Origin: Planobispora longispora
GTDB taxonomy: Bacteria > Actinomycetota > Actinomycetes > Streptosporangiales > Streptosporangiaceae
Length of the DNA stretch: 64,000 nt
NCBI RefSeq assembly: GCF_016863135.1
Contig: NZ_BOOH01000001.1
Span: forward strand, 62,001-126,000
Direction: 5' to 3'
Part shown: positions 36,148 to 44,394 of the stretch, piece after piece
Layout of the letters: every line of letters starts with the position of its first letter
How positions within the stretch are numbered: position 1 is the first letter of the stretch
Made by a program: the position numbers and the translations under genes
The notes under the pieces: model-generated
Database searches by the model: none
What the model was told of the DNA's origin: nothing
What the model saw: the letters and a program-made list of their open reading frames with translations, nothing else

Positions 36148-37500
36148 ATGCGCGTCCTGATCCAGCTCCGCCCCTCCCCCGAGGTCGTCGCGGCGGTGAC
36201 CGACCCCGGCGTGGCCACGACCGCGGCCGACGTCGCCGACGGCCTGCCCGGGGTCGTCCTCGACCCCTCCTTCACCCCCGTCGCGGTGCCCCGTCCCGTG
36301 CCCTCGGCGGGGGGCGATCCCCTCTCGCTGAACCAGCCCCTGACCTTCTCGCTGGCCGCCGAGGACGCCTCGGTCCTGGTCCGCGGGGAGATCTCCGACG
36401 ACGAGCTGTCCACCCGCATCCCCTTGCTCTCCGTGGCCCGGTCCGACGTCGTCGGCGTCTTCGCCGACCCGGTGATCCAGCCGAGCCTCACGTGCGGCGG
36501 TGATCCACCGGTGGGCGACTGGCACGACGTCGAGCGGCTGATCCGCGCCGAGGAACTCGCGGGTGACGGGCTGGACGGCTCGGGGGTGGCCCTGGCGATC
36601 GTCGACACCGGGATCAACCTCGAGCACGTCCAGCGCCATCTGGACCGGGAGGCGAAGCTGGACAAGGAGCGCAGCTGGGTGCCGGGCGGGGTGGACGGCA
36701 CGCCGGGCCGCTTCGAGGTGGACCACGGCACGATGTGCGCCTTCGACGCGCTCATCGGCGCGCCGAAGGCGACCCTGCTCGACCTGCCGGTGCTGCTCTC
36801 CCAGCGCCAGGGCGGCTCGGCCCTGGACGGCCTGCTCTCCGACGCGGTCGCCGCCTTCGCCCACCTGCGCGAGGTGCTGAACGCCCAGCCGGAGGAGAGC
36901 CGGGCCCTGGTCGTCAGCAACAGCTGGGGCTCGTTCTCCCCGCGGTGGGACTTCCCGGTGGGCAACCCCGGCAACTACTCCGACAACGCCGCCCACCCGT
37001 TCAACGTGATCGTGGCGAGCCTGGAGGACGCCGGCGCCGACATCCTGTTCGCCGCGGGCAACTGCGGCCGCGACTGCCCCGACGGCCGGTGCGCCTTCCG
37101 CGAGCGGCCGATCGTGGGGGCCAACTCCCACCCCCGCGTGTTGTCGATCGGCGGCGTCGACGTCGAGAACAGGCGGGTGGGCTACTCCTCCCAGGGGCCC
37201 GGCCGCCTGGCCAAGCGCAAGCCGGACGTCTGCTCCTACACCCACTTCTCCGGTTCCAAGGCGTTCGGCGACGGCGCGCCCGACTCCGGCACCTCCGCGG
37301 CCTGCCCGGTCGCCGCCGGCCTGGTCGCGGCCGTGCGCACGCAGTGGCCGGCCTCCCGGCTCTCCCCCGGCCAGCTGCGCACGCTGCTGCGCCGTACCGC
37401 CGACGACCGCAGCGACGTCGGCTTCGACTTCGACTACGGATACGGAATCACCGACACAGAAGGAATCCTTGCCGCACTGCGCCGCAGAAGGGGCGCGTAG
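36148..37500 (+). CDS. Intracellular subtilisin-like (S8) protease
   Basis: A 450-residue serine protease without a signal peptide. Residues 1-120 form a distinct N-terminal domain (MRVLIQLRPSPEVVAAV to SDVVGVFADPVIQP) that looks like a ferredoxin-type propeptide or recognition module. The catalytic triad is Asp 153 (IVDTGI), His 193 (DHGTMCAFDAL) and Ser 383 (DSGTSAACPVAAG), with oxyanion Asn 305 (FAAGNCG). The His and Ser motifs deviate from classic HGTHVAG and GTSMASP. Three Cys lie in NCGRDCPDGRC. It is followed after 10 bases by a 77-residue gene. The physiological substrate is unknown. Confidence 0.9.
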   Translation: MRVLIQLRPSPEVVAAVTDPGVATTAADVADGLPGVVLDPSFTPVAVPRPVPSAGGDPLSLNQPLTFSLAAEDASVLVRGEISDDELSTRIPLLSVARSDVVGVFADPVIQPSLTCGGDPPVGDWHDVERLIRAEELAGDGLDGSGVALAIVDTGINLEHVQRHLDREAKLDKERSWVPGGVDGTPGRFEVDHGTMCAFDALIGAPKATLLDLPVLLSQRQGGSALDGLLSDAVAAFAHLREVLNAQPEESRALVVSNSWGSFSPRWDFPVGNPGNYSDNAAHPFNVIVASLEDAGADILFAAGNCGRDCPDGRCAFRERPIVGANSHPRVLSIGGVDVENRRVGYSSQGPGRLAKRKPDVCSYTHFSGSKAFGDGAPDSGTSAACPVAAGLVAAVRTQWPASRLSPGQLRTLLRRTADDRSDVGFDFDYGYGITDTEGILAALRRRRGA

Positions 37501-37510
37501 CGTAGGGTCC

Positions 37511-37744
37511 ATGCTTCTGGTGACGGTACGGCTCCAGCCCGGGGCGACGCTGGCGCAGGCCATGGATCGCCTCGGGCTGTCGGAGGAGGAGGTCGACACC
37601 GGCTACGGCCTGGTGCTGCTCGACCCGGCACAGAACCTGTACGCCCTGCGCGTGACCGAGGCCGCCGCCCGCCGGGTCGGCGGGACGACCGGCGAGGGCC
37701 CCTACTCCGACCCGCCCATCGAGCCCTTCGGCCCGCCCCGGTAG
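37511..37744 (+). CDS. Small partner of the intracellular protease (77 aa)
   Basis: A 77-residue soluble protein starting MLLVTVRLQPGATLAQAMDR, then YGLVLLDPAQNLYALRVTEAAA, then a Pro-rich tail (PPIEPFGPP). The strand-helix-strand order resembles the fold of subtilisin propeptide inhibitors (I9), and the opening VTVRLQPGA echoes the protease's own N-terminus (VLIQLRPSP). The 10-base gap makes co-translation certain in practice. I infer a dedicated inhibitor, chaperone or tag for the protease. This is not established. An upstream in-frame ATG within the protease gene is possible but less likely. Confidence 0.7.
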   Translation: MLLVTVRLQPGATLAQAMDRLGLSEEEVDTGYGLVLLDPAQNLYALRVTEAAARRVGGTTGEGPYSDPPIEPFGPPR

Positions 37745-37760
37745 GGCCGCGCGTTCACCG

Positions 37761-37786
37761 CCCGGGCGGCAGGCCGGACGCCCGGG
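37761..37786. terminator. Hairpin between convergent genes
   Basis: CCCGGGCG (37761-37768) pairs with CGCCCGGG (37779-37786) across a 10-nt loop, 17 bases after the small partner gene and 10 before the MarR stop. Confidence 0.55.
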
Positions 37787-37795
37787 AAGCCGGCC

Positions 37796-38332
37796 TCAGC
37801 CGTCGGCGCCGTCACCGGCCGGTTCCCCGCTCCGATCGACGCGCCCGGCCCGGCGCGGTTCCGCGGCCGGAGCCTGCCGGCGGCCGGGTGAGTGGCGGGG
37901 GCGTCTGGTGTCCACGTTGCCGGTCAGGGCGTTGAGGATGCCGGGCAGTTCCGCCACCGTCTCGGCGGGCAGCCCGGTCACGGTCTCCTCCGCCAGAGCG
38001 CACCACAGCTGCTTGACCCGGTCGGCCAGCGCGCTGCCGCTGTCGGTGAGTTCGACGACGCTGGCGCGCTTGTCGGAGGGGGCGGGTCTGCGGCGGATGT
38101 GACCGGTGGCCTCGAGCTTGCGGGTCATCAGCGTGACGCTGGGCGGTTCGCAGCCGAGCGCCTCGCTGAGCTGGGCCTGGATCATCGGGCCGGTCCGGGC
38201 GAGTTCCAGCAGGAGCACCTCCTGCCCGGGGTGCAGGCCGAGCGGGGCCAGCAGCGTCGCGGCCCTGGCCCGGTGGCGCAGGCTCAGGAGGCGGATGGCC
38301 TGGTTGAGGGCGTCGGCGTGCTCGAAGTCCAC
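37796..38332 (-). CDS. MarR-family regulator of the adjacent efflux pump
   Basis: A 178-residue winged-helix regulator: HTH with TGPMIQAQLSEALGCEPPSVTLMTRKLEATG near residues 47-77, wing RRRPAPSDKRASVVEL, C-terminal dimer helix. The last 40 residues are a charged low-complexity tail. It is divergent from an MFS drug exporter, and the gap holds a 48-bp palindrome built from three like motifs. Repression of the pump and relief by ligand is the usual logic for such pairs. Confidence 0.9.
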   Translation of the reverse strand: MDFEHADALNQAIRLLSLRHRARAATLLAPLGLHPGQEVLLLELARTGPMIQAQLSEALGCEPPSVTLMTRKLEATGHIRRRPAPSDKRASVVELTDSGSALADRVKQLWCALAEETVTGLPAETVAELPGILNALTGNVDTRRPRHSPGRRQAPAAEPRRAGRVDRSGEPAGDGADG

Positions 38333-38349
38333 GGGCTCTCCTTGACAGA

Positions 38350-38397
38350 TTAGTTACGCGAATAACATTATGCGCATAACGTTATCCGCGTAACTAA
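38350..38397. promoter_or_regulatory. 48-bp palindrome of three TTA-N6-TAA operators
   Basis: The whole segment is symmetrical about 38373.5, with 22 of 24 base pairs matching. Outer arms TTAGTTACGCG and CGCGTAACTAA are exact. Inside are TTACGCGAATAA (38354), TTATGCGCATAA (38368) and TTATCCGCGTAA (38382), spaced 14 bases apart. It fills the gap between the MarR and MFS starts. Confidence 0.8.
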
Positions 38398-38418
38398 TTC
38401 TACGCCGAGGGAGCCCGC

Positions 38419-39855
38419 ATGACCACGAAGGCCGACGTCCCCCGCCCCGGCGCGCCCCGATGGGGGCCTCCGCGCACCGGTCCCACCTGGATGATCATGA
38501 CGCTGGCGTGCGCCTGCCAGTTCATGGCGATCCTGGACGCGGCCATCGTCAACGTCGCCCTGCCCTCGATCCGCCGGGACCTCGGCTTCACGCTCACCGG
38601 CCTGCCCTGGGTGGTCAACGGCTACCTGCTCACCTTCGCCGGCTTCATGCTGCTGGGCGGCCGCGCCGCCGACCTGTTCGGCCATCGCCGGATGCTGGTC
38701 GCCGGATTGTCGCTGTTCTCCGCCTCGAGCCTGGCCGGCGGCCTGGCGGCCGCCCCGGAGGTCCTGGTGGCGGCCCGCCTCGCGCAGGGCGCGGGTGCGG
38801 CCATGCTGGCGCCGGCGACGCTGGCCGTGATCAACGTCTGCTTCACCGGGGAGCGCGCGCGGGCCCGGGCGTTCGGCGCGTGGTCCGCCGCGGGCGGCGT
38901 GGGCGGGATGGCCGGCGCGGTCGCGGGCGGCGCCATCACGACCGGCCTGTCGTGGCGGTGGATCTTCCTGATCAACGTGCCGATCGGTGCGGCGCTGATC
39001 GTATTGGCCATGAGGTCACTGACCGGCACGCGGACCGGCCGGCGGGAACCGCTCGATCTCATCGGCGCGGTCACGGGGACGGCGGGGCTGGCCGCGCTGA
39101 TCTACGGGGTCATGCAGAGCGCCGATCACGGCTGGACGTCCGCGCACGTCGCCGGGCCGGTCGCGGCGGGCCTGCTCCTGCTCGCCGCCTTCACCGTGGT
39201 GGAGACGCGTTTCGCCGCCCACCCGATGATGCCCCCGCGGCTGTTCGGGATCCGCGGGGTGGCCGTCGGCAACGGCATGCTGCTGCTGTTCGGCGGGGTC
39301 GCCATGGCGATGTGGTACTTCACGTCGCTGTTCCTGCAGAACGTGCTCGGCTATGACGCGCTCCAGGCCGGGCTCGGGCAGACACCCGCGGCGGTGACGT
39401 TCGTGGTGGTCGCGCGGCTGGCGGCCACCCTGCCGCCGCGGACCGGCGCGCGTCCTCCGGTGCTGGCCGGCTGCGCCCTCCTCGTGGCCGGGTTCGGCTG
39501 GCTCGCCCAGGCTCACACCGGCAGCGACTACGTCACCGGCATGCTCGGGCCCACCCTGCTCGTCGCGGCCGGAATCGGGCTGACCTTCCCCACCGTCATG
39601 GCCGCGGCGACCGCCGGCGTGCCCGAGGGCGACGCGGGAACCGCCGGCGGCCTGGCCAACACCGCCAATCAGGCGGGCGGATCGGTGGGCCTGGCGGTGC
39701 TCGCGTCCGCCGCCGGCGCCAGAGCCGCGACGGAGGGCGGGGATTCCCCCGCCGCCCTCGCCGCCGGCTACGACCTGGTCTTCCTCATGGCGGCCGGGCT
39801 CAGCCTGGCCATCGCGGCGGCCGGCCTGCTGCTGCCCCGGCGGCCGCGCGGCTGA
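38419..39855 (+). CDS. MFS drug exporter, DHA2 (EmrB/QacA) family
   Basis: A 478-residue proton-driven exporter with about 14 membrane segments. Motif D1 is DAAIVNVALPSIRRDLG, motif A is LLGGRAADLFGHRRML, and motif C is in GGVGGMAGAVAGG. The GAGGGAG site precedes ATG 38419. It is expected to export a lipophilic drug or metabolite sensed by the divergent MarR protein. Confidence 0.94.
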   Translation: MTTKADVPRPGAPRWGPPRTGPTWMIMTLACACQFMAILDAAIVNVALPSIRRDLGFTLTGLPWVVNGYLLTFAGFMLLGGRAADLFGHRRMLVAGLSLFSASSLAGGLAAAPEVLVAARLAQGAGAAMLAPATLAVINVCFTGERARARAFGAWSAAGGVGGMAGAVAGGAITTGLSWRWIFLINVPIGAALIVLAMRSLTGTRTGRREPLDLIGAVTGTAGLAALIYGVMQSADHGWTSAHVAGPVAAGLLLLAAFTVVETRFAAHPMMPPRLFGIRGVAVGNGMLLLFGGVAMAMWYFTSLFLQNVLGYDALQAGLGQTPAAVTFVVVARLAATLPPRTGARPPVLAGCALLVAGFGWLAQAHTGSDYVTGMLGPTLLVAAGIGLTFPTVMAAATAGVPEGDAGTAGGLANTANQAGGSVGLAVLASAAGARAATEGGDSPAALAAGYDLVFLMAAGLSLAIAAAGLLLPRRPRG

Positions 39856-40028
39856 CCTCCCGGATCACGCGCGGGCGTCTCCAGGCCCGGCCGCCCGCCG
39901 AGCCACCGGCCCACCGGCCCCGAACGGTCGCCCCGCAGGCGGAGTGTCGCGGCGGATCCGCCGGAATCCGCCGCGCACGTCTCCGGATTTTCGGGGACAC
40001 TTGCGGAGCAACCCACCCGAAGGAAGAG

Positions 40029-40565
40029 ATGAATGCACGTTCCGAGGCGGGCAGCCGCCTCACCGCTCTGGGCACGCAGCTGCTCGAAGTTCACATCTGG
40101 CTCCGCGAGATGCTGGAAGACCTCCAGGACAGCATCGACGAGTACTTCGACGGCGGCGGGCTCCCACCGCGGGACCTCCGCGCCCACTGCCTCTCCTTCT
40201 GCACCGCGTTGACGCGCCACCACACCGGCGAGGACAGGGGCGCGTTCCCGGTGATCGCCGAGGAGTTCCCCGAGCTGCGCGAGGTCCTCTCCGACCTGCG
40301 CACCGACCACAACCAGCTGGACTGGCTGCTGGGGAACCTGCAGAAACTGCTCGACTCCCTGCCGGAGAAACCGGACCCGGCCACGGCCGCCAAGGTGCGC
40401 GAGGAGGTGGTGGCGCTGTCGGCGATCATGCAGACGCACTTCATCTACGAGGAGAAGAAACTGATCTCCGTGCTCAACTCGATGGACGTGCCCGAGTGGC
40501 GCGAGAACCCGCCCGCCTTCCTGCTGATCGACGACGAGGACGGGTCCCCGGCCTCTCCCCGGTGA
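40029..40565 (+). CDS. Hemerythrin (HHE) domain protein
   Basis: A 178-residue four-helix protein with an HHE pattern: His in LLEVHIWLREML, the HHTGED pair near residue 64, DHNQLDWLL near residue 97, and the final HFIYEEKKL near residue 138. These give a diiron or single-iron site. Related proteins sense or scavenge oxygen, nitric oxide or peroxide. GAAGGAAG precedes ATG 40029. A terminator follows. It is a single-gene unit. Confidence 0.88.
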   Translation: MNARSEAGSRLTALGTQLLEVHIWLREMLEDLQDSIDEYFDGGGLPPRDLRAHCLSFCTALTRHHTGEDRGAFPVIAEEFPELREVLSDLRTDHNQLDWLLGNLQKLLDSLPEKPDPATAAKVREEVVALSAIMQTHFIYEEKKLISVLNSMDVPEWRENPPAFLLIDDEDGSPASPR

Positions 40566-40588
40566 GTCTCCGCCGTCACGCTGCCCGG

Positions 40589-40618
40589 GCGGGCCCGTGT
40601 CCCGGGGCACGGGCCCGC
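40589..40618. terminator. Hairpin terminator between convergent genes
   Basis: GCGGGCCCGTG (40589-40599) pairs exactly with CACGGGCCCGC (40608-40618) around an 8-nt loop, between the hemerythrin and ABC permease genes. Confidence 0.75.
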
Positions 40619-40629
40619 GTGACGAGCGC

Positions 40630-41357
40630 TCAGGCGTTCTCCCGGTTGAACACGCGGGTGCCGACGACCACGCACGCCACCGTGAGCCCGGCGGTCACCG
40701 CGGCTCCCGCCGCCACCGTCCAGGTGGCGTAGCGGCCCGCGAACAGGTCGCGGACCGCCTCCACCACGTAGCGGAACGGGGTGGCGCGGGAGATCGCGTC
40801 CAGCCAGGCGGGGGCCATGGACATCGGCAGGAACGCCCCGGACAGCAGGACCAGGGGGACGACCCCGGTGGTCATGATCGGCGCGAAGGCGTCCGGGTCC
40901 ATGGTCAGCGCGATCGCGTTGGACAGCGCGGCCAGGCCGACGCCGAGCAGCGCCATGAGGACGAGCCCGGCCAGCACGCCGGGCAGCGGCGCGCGCATGC
41001 CGAAGGCGTAACCGGCCCCGAGCAGCATGACCGACTGGACCAGCAGCGTGAGCGAGCTGCTCAGGACCCGGCCGAGCAGCAGGGCCGTACGGCGCGCCGG
41101 GGTGACCCGGAGCCGCTCCAGCACACCGGAGCGCGCGTCGAAGACGATGCCGAATCCGGCCAGTCCCGCGCTGAACAGGGCGACCTGGGCGAGCAGGCCG
41201 GGGAGCAGCGTCTCCCAGGTGCCGATCGTGGCGAACAGCGGGCCGAACAGCACCAGGTAGAGCAGCGGCTGCAGGACCCCGAAGACGATCCCCGCCTTCT
41301 GCCGCAGGGCGATGCGGGTGTTGTGCCGGAAGACGAGCCAGGTTTCGCGGATCGCGT

Positions 41358-41361
<4 letters not shown>
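40630..41361 (-). CDS. ABC-2 drug-efflux permease (DrrB-like)
   Basis: A 243-residue permease with six membrane segments. The features PLLYLVLFGPLF, the conserved LERLRVTPARRTALLLGR loop and VVPLVLLSGAFLPM are typical of daunorubicin-type exporters. Its ATG overlaps the ATPase stop by 4 bases. With the 41358 ATPase it forms an efflux pump likely repressed by the divergent TetR protein. Confidence 0.92.
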
Positions 41362-42125
<764 letters not shown>

Positions 42126-42138
42126 TTCATCGCCTCCA

Positions 42139-42176
42139 TTTTTACAGTAACACTAATTTTTAAGTGACTGCAAAAA
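42139..42176. promoter_or_regulatory. Inverted repeat between ABC pump and TetR
   Basis: TTTTTACAGT (42139-42148) and ACTGCAAAAA (42167-42176) form an inverted repeat with one mismatch, centred at 42157.5. Inside lie CACT and AGTG. The sequence is very AT-rich for this genome and covers most of the 75-base divergent gap, as expected of a TetR operator with promoters. Confidence 0.65.
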
Positions 42177-42200
42177 TTTCCCGGCCCCTAGGATGAGGGC

Positions 42201-42860
42201 ATGGGCGAGGGCCTGCGTGAGCGCAAGAAGAGGGAGACCCGGCTGCGCATCTCCGACATCGCGACGGGGATGTTCGTGGCCCGCGGCTTCGACAACGTCA
42301 CCGTGGCCGAGGTCGCCAGGGCGGCCGACGTCTCGGTCAACACGGTCTTCAACTACTTCGCCACCAAGGAGGACCTGCTCCTCGACCGGGCCCCCGAGGT
42401 CGAGGAACTCCTCGCGCGGGTCTTCCGGGAGCGCAGGCCGGGCGAGAGCGTGCTGGAGGCGGTGCGCCGCGACCTCCTGGACGCGCTGGACACCGGCCAC
42501 TACCGCTACGGGTTCCACGAGGCCGACGACGCCTTCGTCCGCATGGTCGAGAGCAGCCCGTCGCTGAGCGCCCGGGTCCGGGAGATGAACGAGGCCCGGG
42601 AGCGCAAGCTCGCCGAGGCCATCGCCGGAGAGCTCGGCACCGGCCCCGGCGACCTCACCCCCGCCCTGGTCGCGGCGCAGATCGGCGCCACGATCCGCAC
42701 GATCGTGGGCCATGCCGTACGGCGCATGCTCGCCGGCGAGAGCGTCGGGGCCATCGCGCCGGACCTGCGGCGGCAGGCCGAGCACGCCTTCGGGCTGCTG
42801 GAGACGGGGATCGGCGGCTACTGCGTCAGACCGGAGACACCGGAGGGCCCGCGGGCCTAG
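42201..42860 (+). CDS. TetR-family regulator
   Basis: A 219-residue regulator. The N-terminal HTH (residues 10-55, ISDIATGMFVARGFDNVTVAEVARAADVSVNTVFNYF) is canonical. The rest is an all-helical ligand and dimer domain. It is divergent from the DrrAB-like pump, its most likely target. GAGGGC precedes ATG 42201. Confidence 0.93.
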   Translation: MGEGLRERKKRETRLRISDIATGMFVARGFDNVTVAEVARAADVSVNTVFNYFATKEDLLLDRAPEVEELLARVFRERRPGESVLEAVRRDLLDALDTGHYRYGFHEADDAFVRMVESSPSLSARVREMNEARERKLAEAIAGELGTGPGDLTPALVAAQIGATIRTIVGHAVRRMLAGESVGAIAPDLRRQAEHAFGLLETGIGGYCVRPETPEGPRA

Positions 42861-42959
42861 GGAGAGACGGGAAGGCTCACGGACGCGGGAAGAGCGGGAG
42901 GCACGGCGGGAATCGGGGCTGTCTCCGGAAACCCCGATCACCCCCTGCCGCTCTTGACC

Positions 42960-42971
42960 TAGCGCTTGCTA
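42960..42971. promoter_or_regulatory. TAGC-N4-GCTA dyad upstream of the Ddn-like gene
   Basis: TAGCGCTTGCTA lies 49 bases upstream of the GTG start at 43020, directly after TTGACC, a possible -35. Small dyads of this type can be TetR sites. Only position supports it. Confidence 0.35.
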
Positions 42972-43019
42972 CGATCAGTGGCGGGCGGCCGGGCGGCCGC
43001 CGGGGAGCAGGAGTCCATC

Positions 43020-43508
43020 GTGGGTTCACGCCTCATCGCGCGGCTCAAGCCGTTCTTCCAGTGGCTGGCGACGACCGACGCGTTCATGAAGATCGGGCCG
43101 AGGGTCGTCCCGCGCCTCGACCGGGCCGTCCACCGGCTCACCGGCGGCAGGGGAGTCATGAGCGACGGGATGATCCCCACGCTCCTGCTGACCACGACCG
43201 GAGCCAAGAGCGGCGAGCCGCGCTCGACCCCGCTCGCCTGCCTGCCGGAGGAGGACGGATCCTTCCTGGTCGTCGGCTCCAACTTCGGCCGGGAACACCA
43301 CCCCGCCTGGAGCGGCAACCTGCTCAAGACCCCGCGGGCGACGGTCTCCTTCCGCGGCCGGGAGATCCCGGTCACCGGACGCCTCCTGGACGGCGACGAC
43401 CGGGCCGAGGCCTGGCCCCGGCTGCTGCGGATCTGGCCGGTCTACGACCGCTACACCGAGAAGTCGGGGCGCGAGCTCCGGGTCTTCCGCCTGTCCCCCG
43501 GACCGTGA
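43020..43508 (+). CDS. Deazaflavin (F420)-dependent nitroreductase-family protein
   Basis: A 162-residue split-barrel protein of the Ddn/FDOR family. The signature TTGAKSGEPRSTPL near residue 58 and SNFGREHHPAWSGNLL near residue 87 are diagnostic of F420-binding members. Such enzymes reduce quinones, nitro compounds or enones. GTG 43020 is chosen because GCAGGAG lies 6 bases upstream, and the longer in-frame form adds a poor N-terminus. A 43-bp repeat begins at its stop codon. Confidence 0.88.
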   Translation: MGSRLIARLKPFFQWLATTDAFMKIGPRVVPRLDRAVHRLTGGRGVMSDGMIPTLLLTTTGAKSGEPRSTPLACLPEEDGSFLVVGSNFGREHHPAWSGNLLKTPRATVSFRGREIPVTGRLLDGDDRAEAWPRLLRIWPVYDRYTEKSGRELRVFRLSPGP

Positions 43509-43651
43509 ACCGCCGCCCCGGACGGTGACCGCGGAGGGCTCCCCCATCGGAACCGCCGTCCCCGGACGGCGACCGCGGGGCTTCCCCCGTCGGGCCCCGC
43601 GTCGACGGCGTGGACGGTCCCGGACAGCGGCCGCGGGGACCTCGCCGTCGG
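43507..43651. repeat. 43-bp imperfect tandem repeat starting at a stop codon
   Basis: The unit GAACCGCCG(C/T)CCCCGG... (43507-43549) recurs at 43550-43592 with small changes, and a more diverged third copy runs to about 43651. The Ddn-like stop codon (43506-43508) overlaps the first base pairs of unit 1. Confidence 0.7.
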
Positions 43652-43693
43652 CGGGAAGTCCCCACGGGCGTGACGGGGCCGGACGGCGCCGCG

Positions 43694-44308
43694 TCAGCGG
43701 GAGTAGAACTCCACGACCATCTGCTCGTCCACCGGGACCGCGATCTGCTCGCGCATCGGGCGGCTGACCACCGTGAAGCGCAGTTCGGCGTGGTTGACGT
43801 CCAGGTAGGCGGCGATGCGCTCGTCGGCGTAGACGCCCTCGGCCGCGGCGACGAACGGCTGCATCCGGCGGGACCGCTCGCGCACCGTGATGACCTGGCC
43901 GGGCTTGACGAGGTAGCTGGGGATGTCCACCTTGCGGCCGTCGACGGCGATGTGGCCGTGGGCGACGTACTGGCGGGCGGCGTAGATGGACGGGGCGAGG
44001 CCGGCGCGCAGGACCAGGGAGGCCAGGCGGCTCTCCAGCAGCACCACCAGCTCGGCGCCCGACCGGCCGGGGCTGCGCAGCGCCATGTCCCAGTAGCGGC
44101 GCATCTGCCGCTCGGAGACGTCGTAGTACCAGCGGAGCTTCTGCTTCTCCATCAGCCGCAGCCCGTAGTCGCCGGTCTGGCGCCGGTTGGTCTTGCGGCC
44201 GTGCTCGCCCGGCGGGTAGGGCCGCTCCTCGAAGTAGCGCACGGCCTTGCGGGTGAGCGGGACGCCGGCGCGGCGGGAGAGCCGCACCTTCGGTCCGGTG
44301 TAGCGCAC
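43694..44308 (-). CDS. rpsD: Ribosomal protein S4, cysteine-free variant
   Basis: A 204-residue S4. Residues 1-90 form the N-terminal domain (MRYTGPKVRLSRRAG, YPPGEHGR), and residues 95-160 the S4 RNA-binding domain (ESRLASLVLRAGLAPSIYAARQYVAHGHI). S4 proteins of the zinc-ribbon type have Cys where this has V and S in KVRLSRR, so this is a zinc-free form. It is isolated from other ribosomal genes and preceded 30 bases upstream by a DtxR-type iron box shared with the divergent gene. It could be the only S4 or an alternative copy. The rest of the genome would decide. Confidence 0.9.
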   Translation of the reverse strand: MRYTGPKVRLSRRAGVPLTRKAVRYFEERPYPPGEHGRKTNRRQTGDYGLRLMEKQKLRWYYDVSERQMRRYWDMALRSPGRSGAELVVLLESRLASLVLRAGLAPSIYAARQYVAHGHIAVDGRKVDIPSYLVKPGQVITVRERSRRMQPFVAAAEGVYADERIAAYLDVNHAELRFTVVSRPMREQIAVPVDEQMVVEFYSR

Positions 44309-44323
44309 GATCGCTCCTTGTGG

Positions 44324-44357
44324 TTAGGTTTGCCTTACTGAGGTAAGCCTTACCTTA
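44324..44357. promoter_or_regulatory. DtxR/IdeR-type iron box(es)
   Basis: TGAGGTAAGCCTTACCTTA (44339-44357) contains the perfect dyad AGGTAAG-C-CTTACCT and, read on the minus strand, matches the TTAGGTTAGGCTAACCTAA consensus at 15 of 19 positions. A weaker overlapping box starts TTAGGTTTGCC at 44324. It lies in the gap between rpsD and the DUF2470 gene. Confidence 0.75.
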
Positions 44358-44394
44358 GAGGCAATCGCCCGTCGATCTCAAGGAGAGCCGGTTC

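Noticed and set aside
44324-44357. Zur (zinc) box controlling the variant S4
   Set aside because: The sequence lacks the TGA-AT-rich core of actinobacterial Zur sites and matches the iron-box pattern instead.
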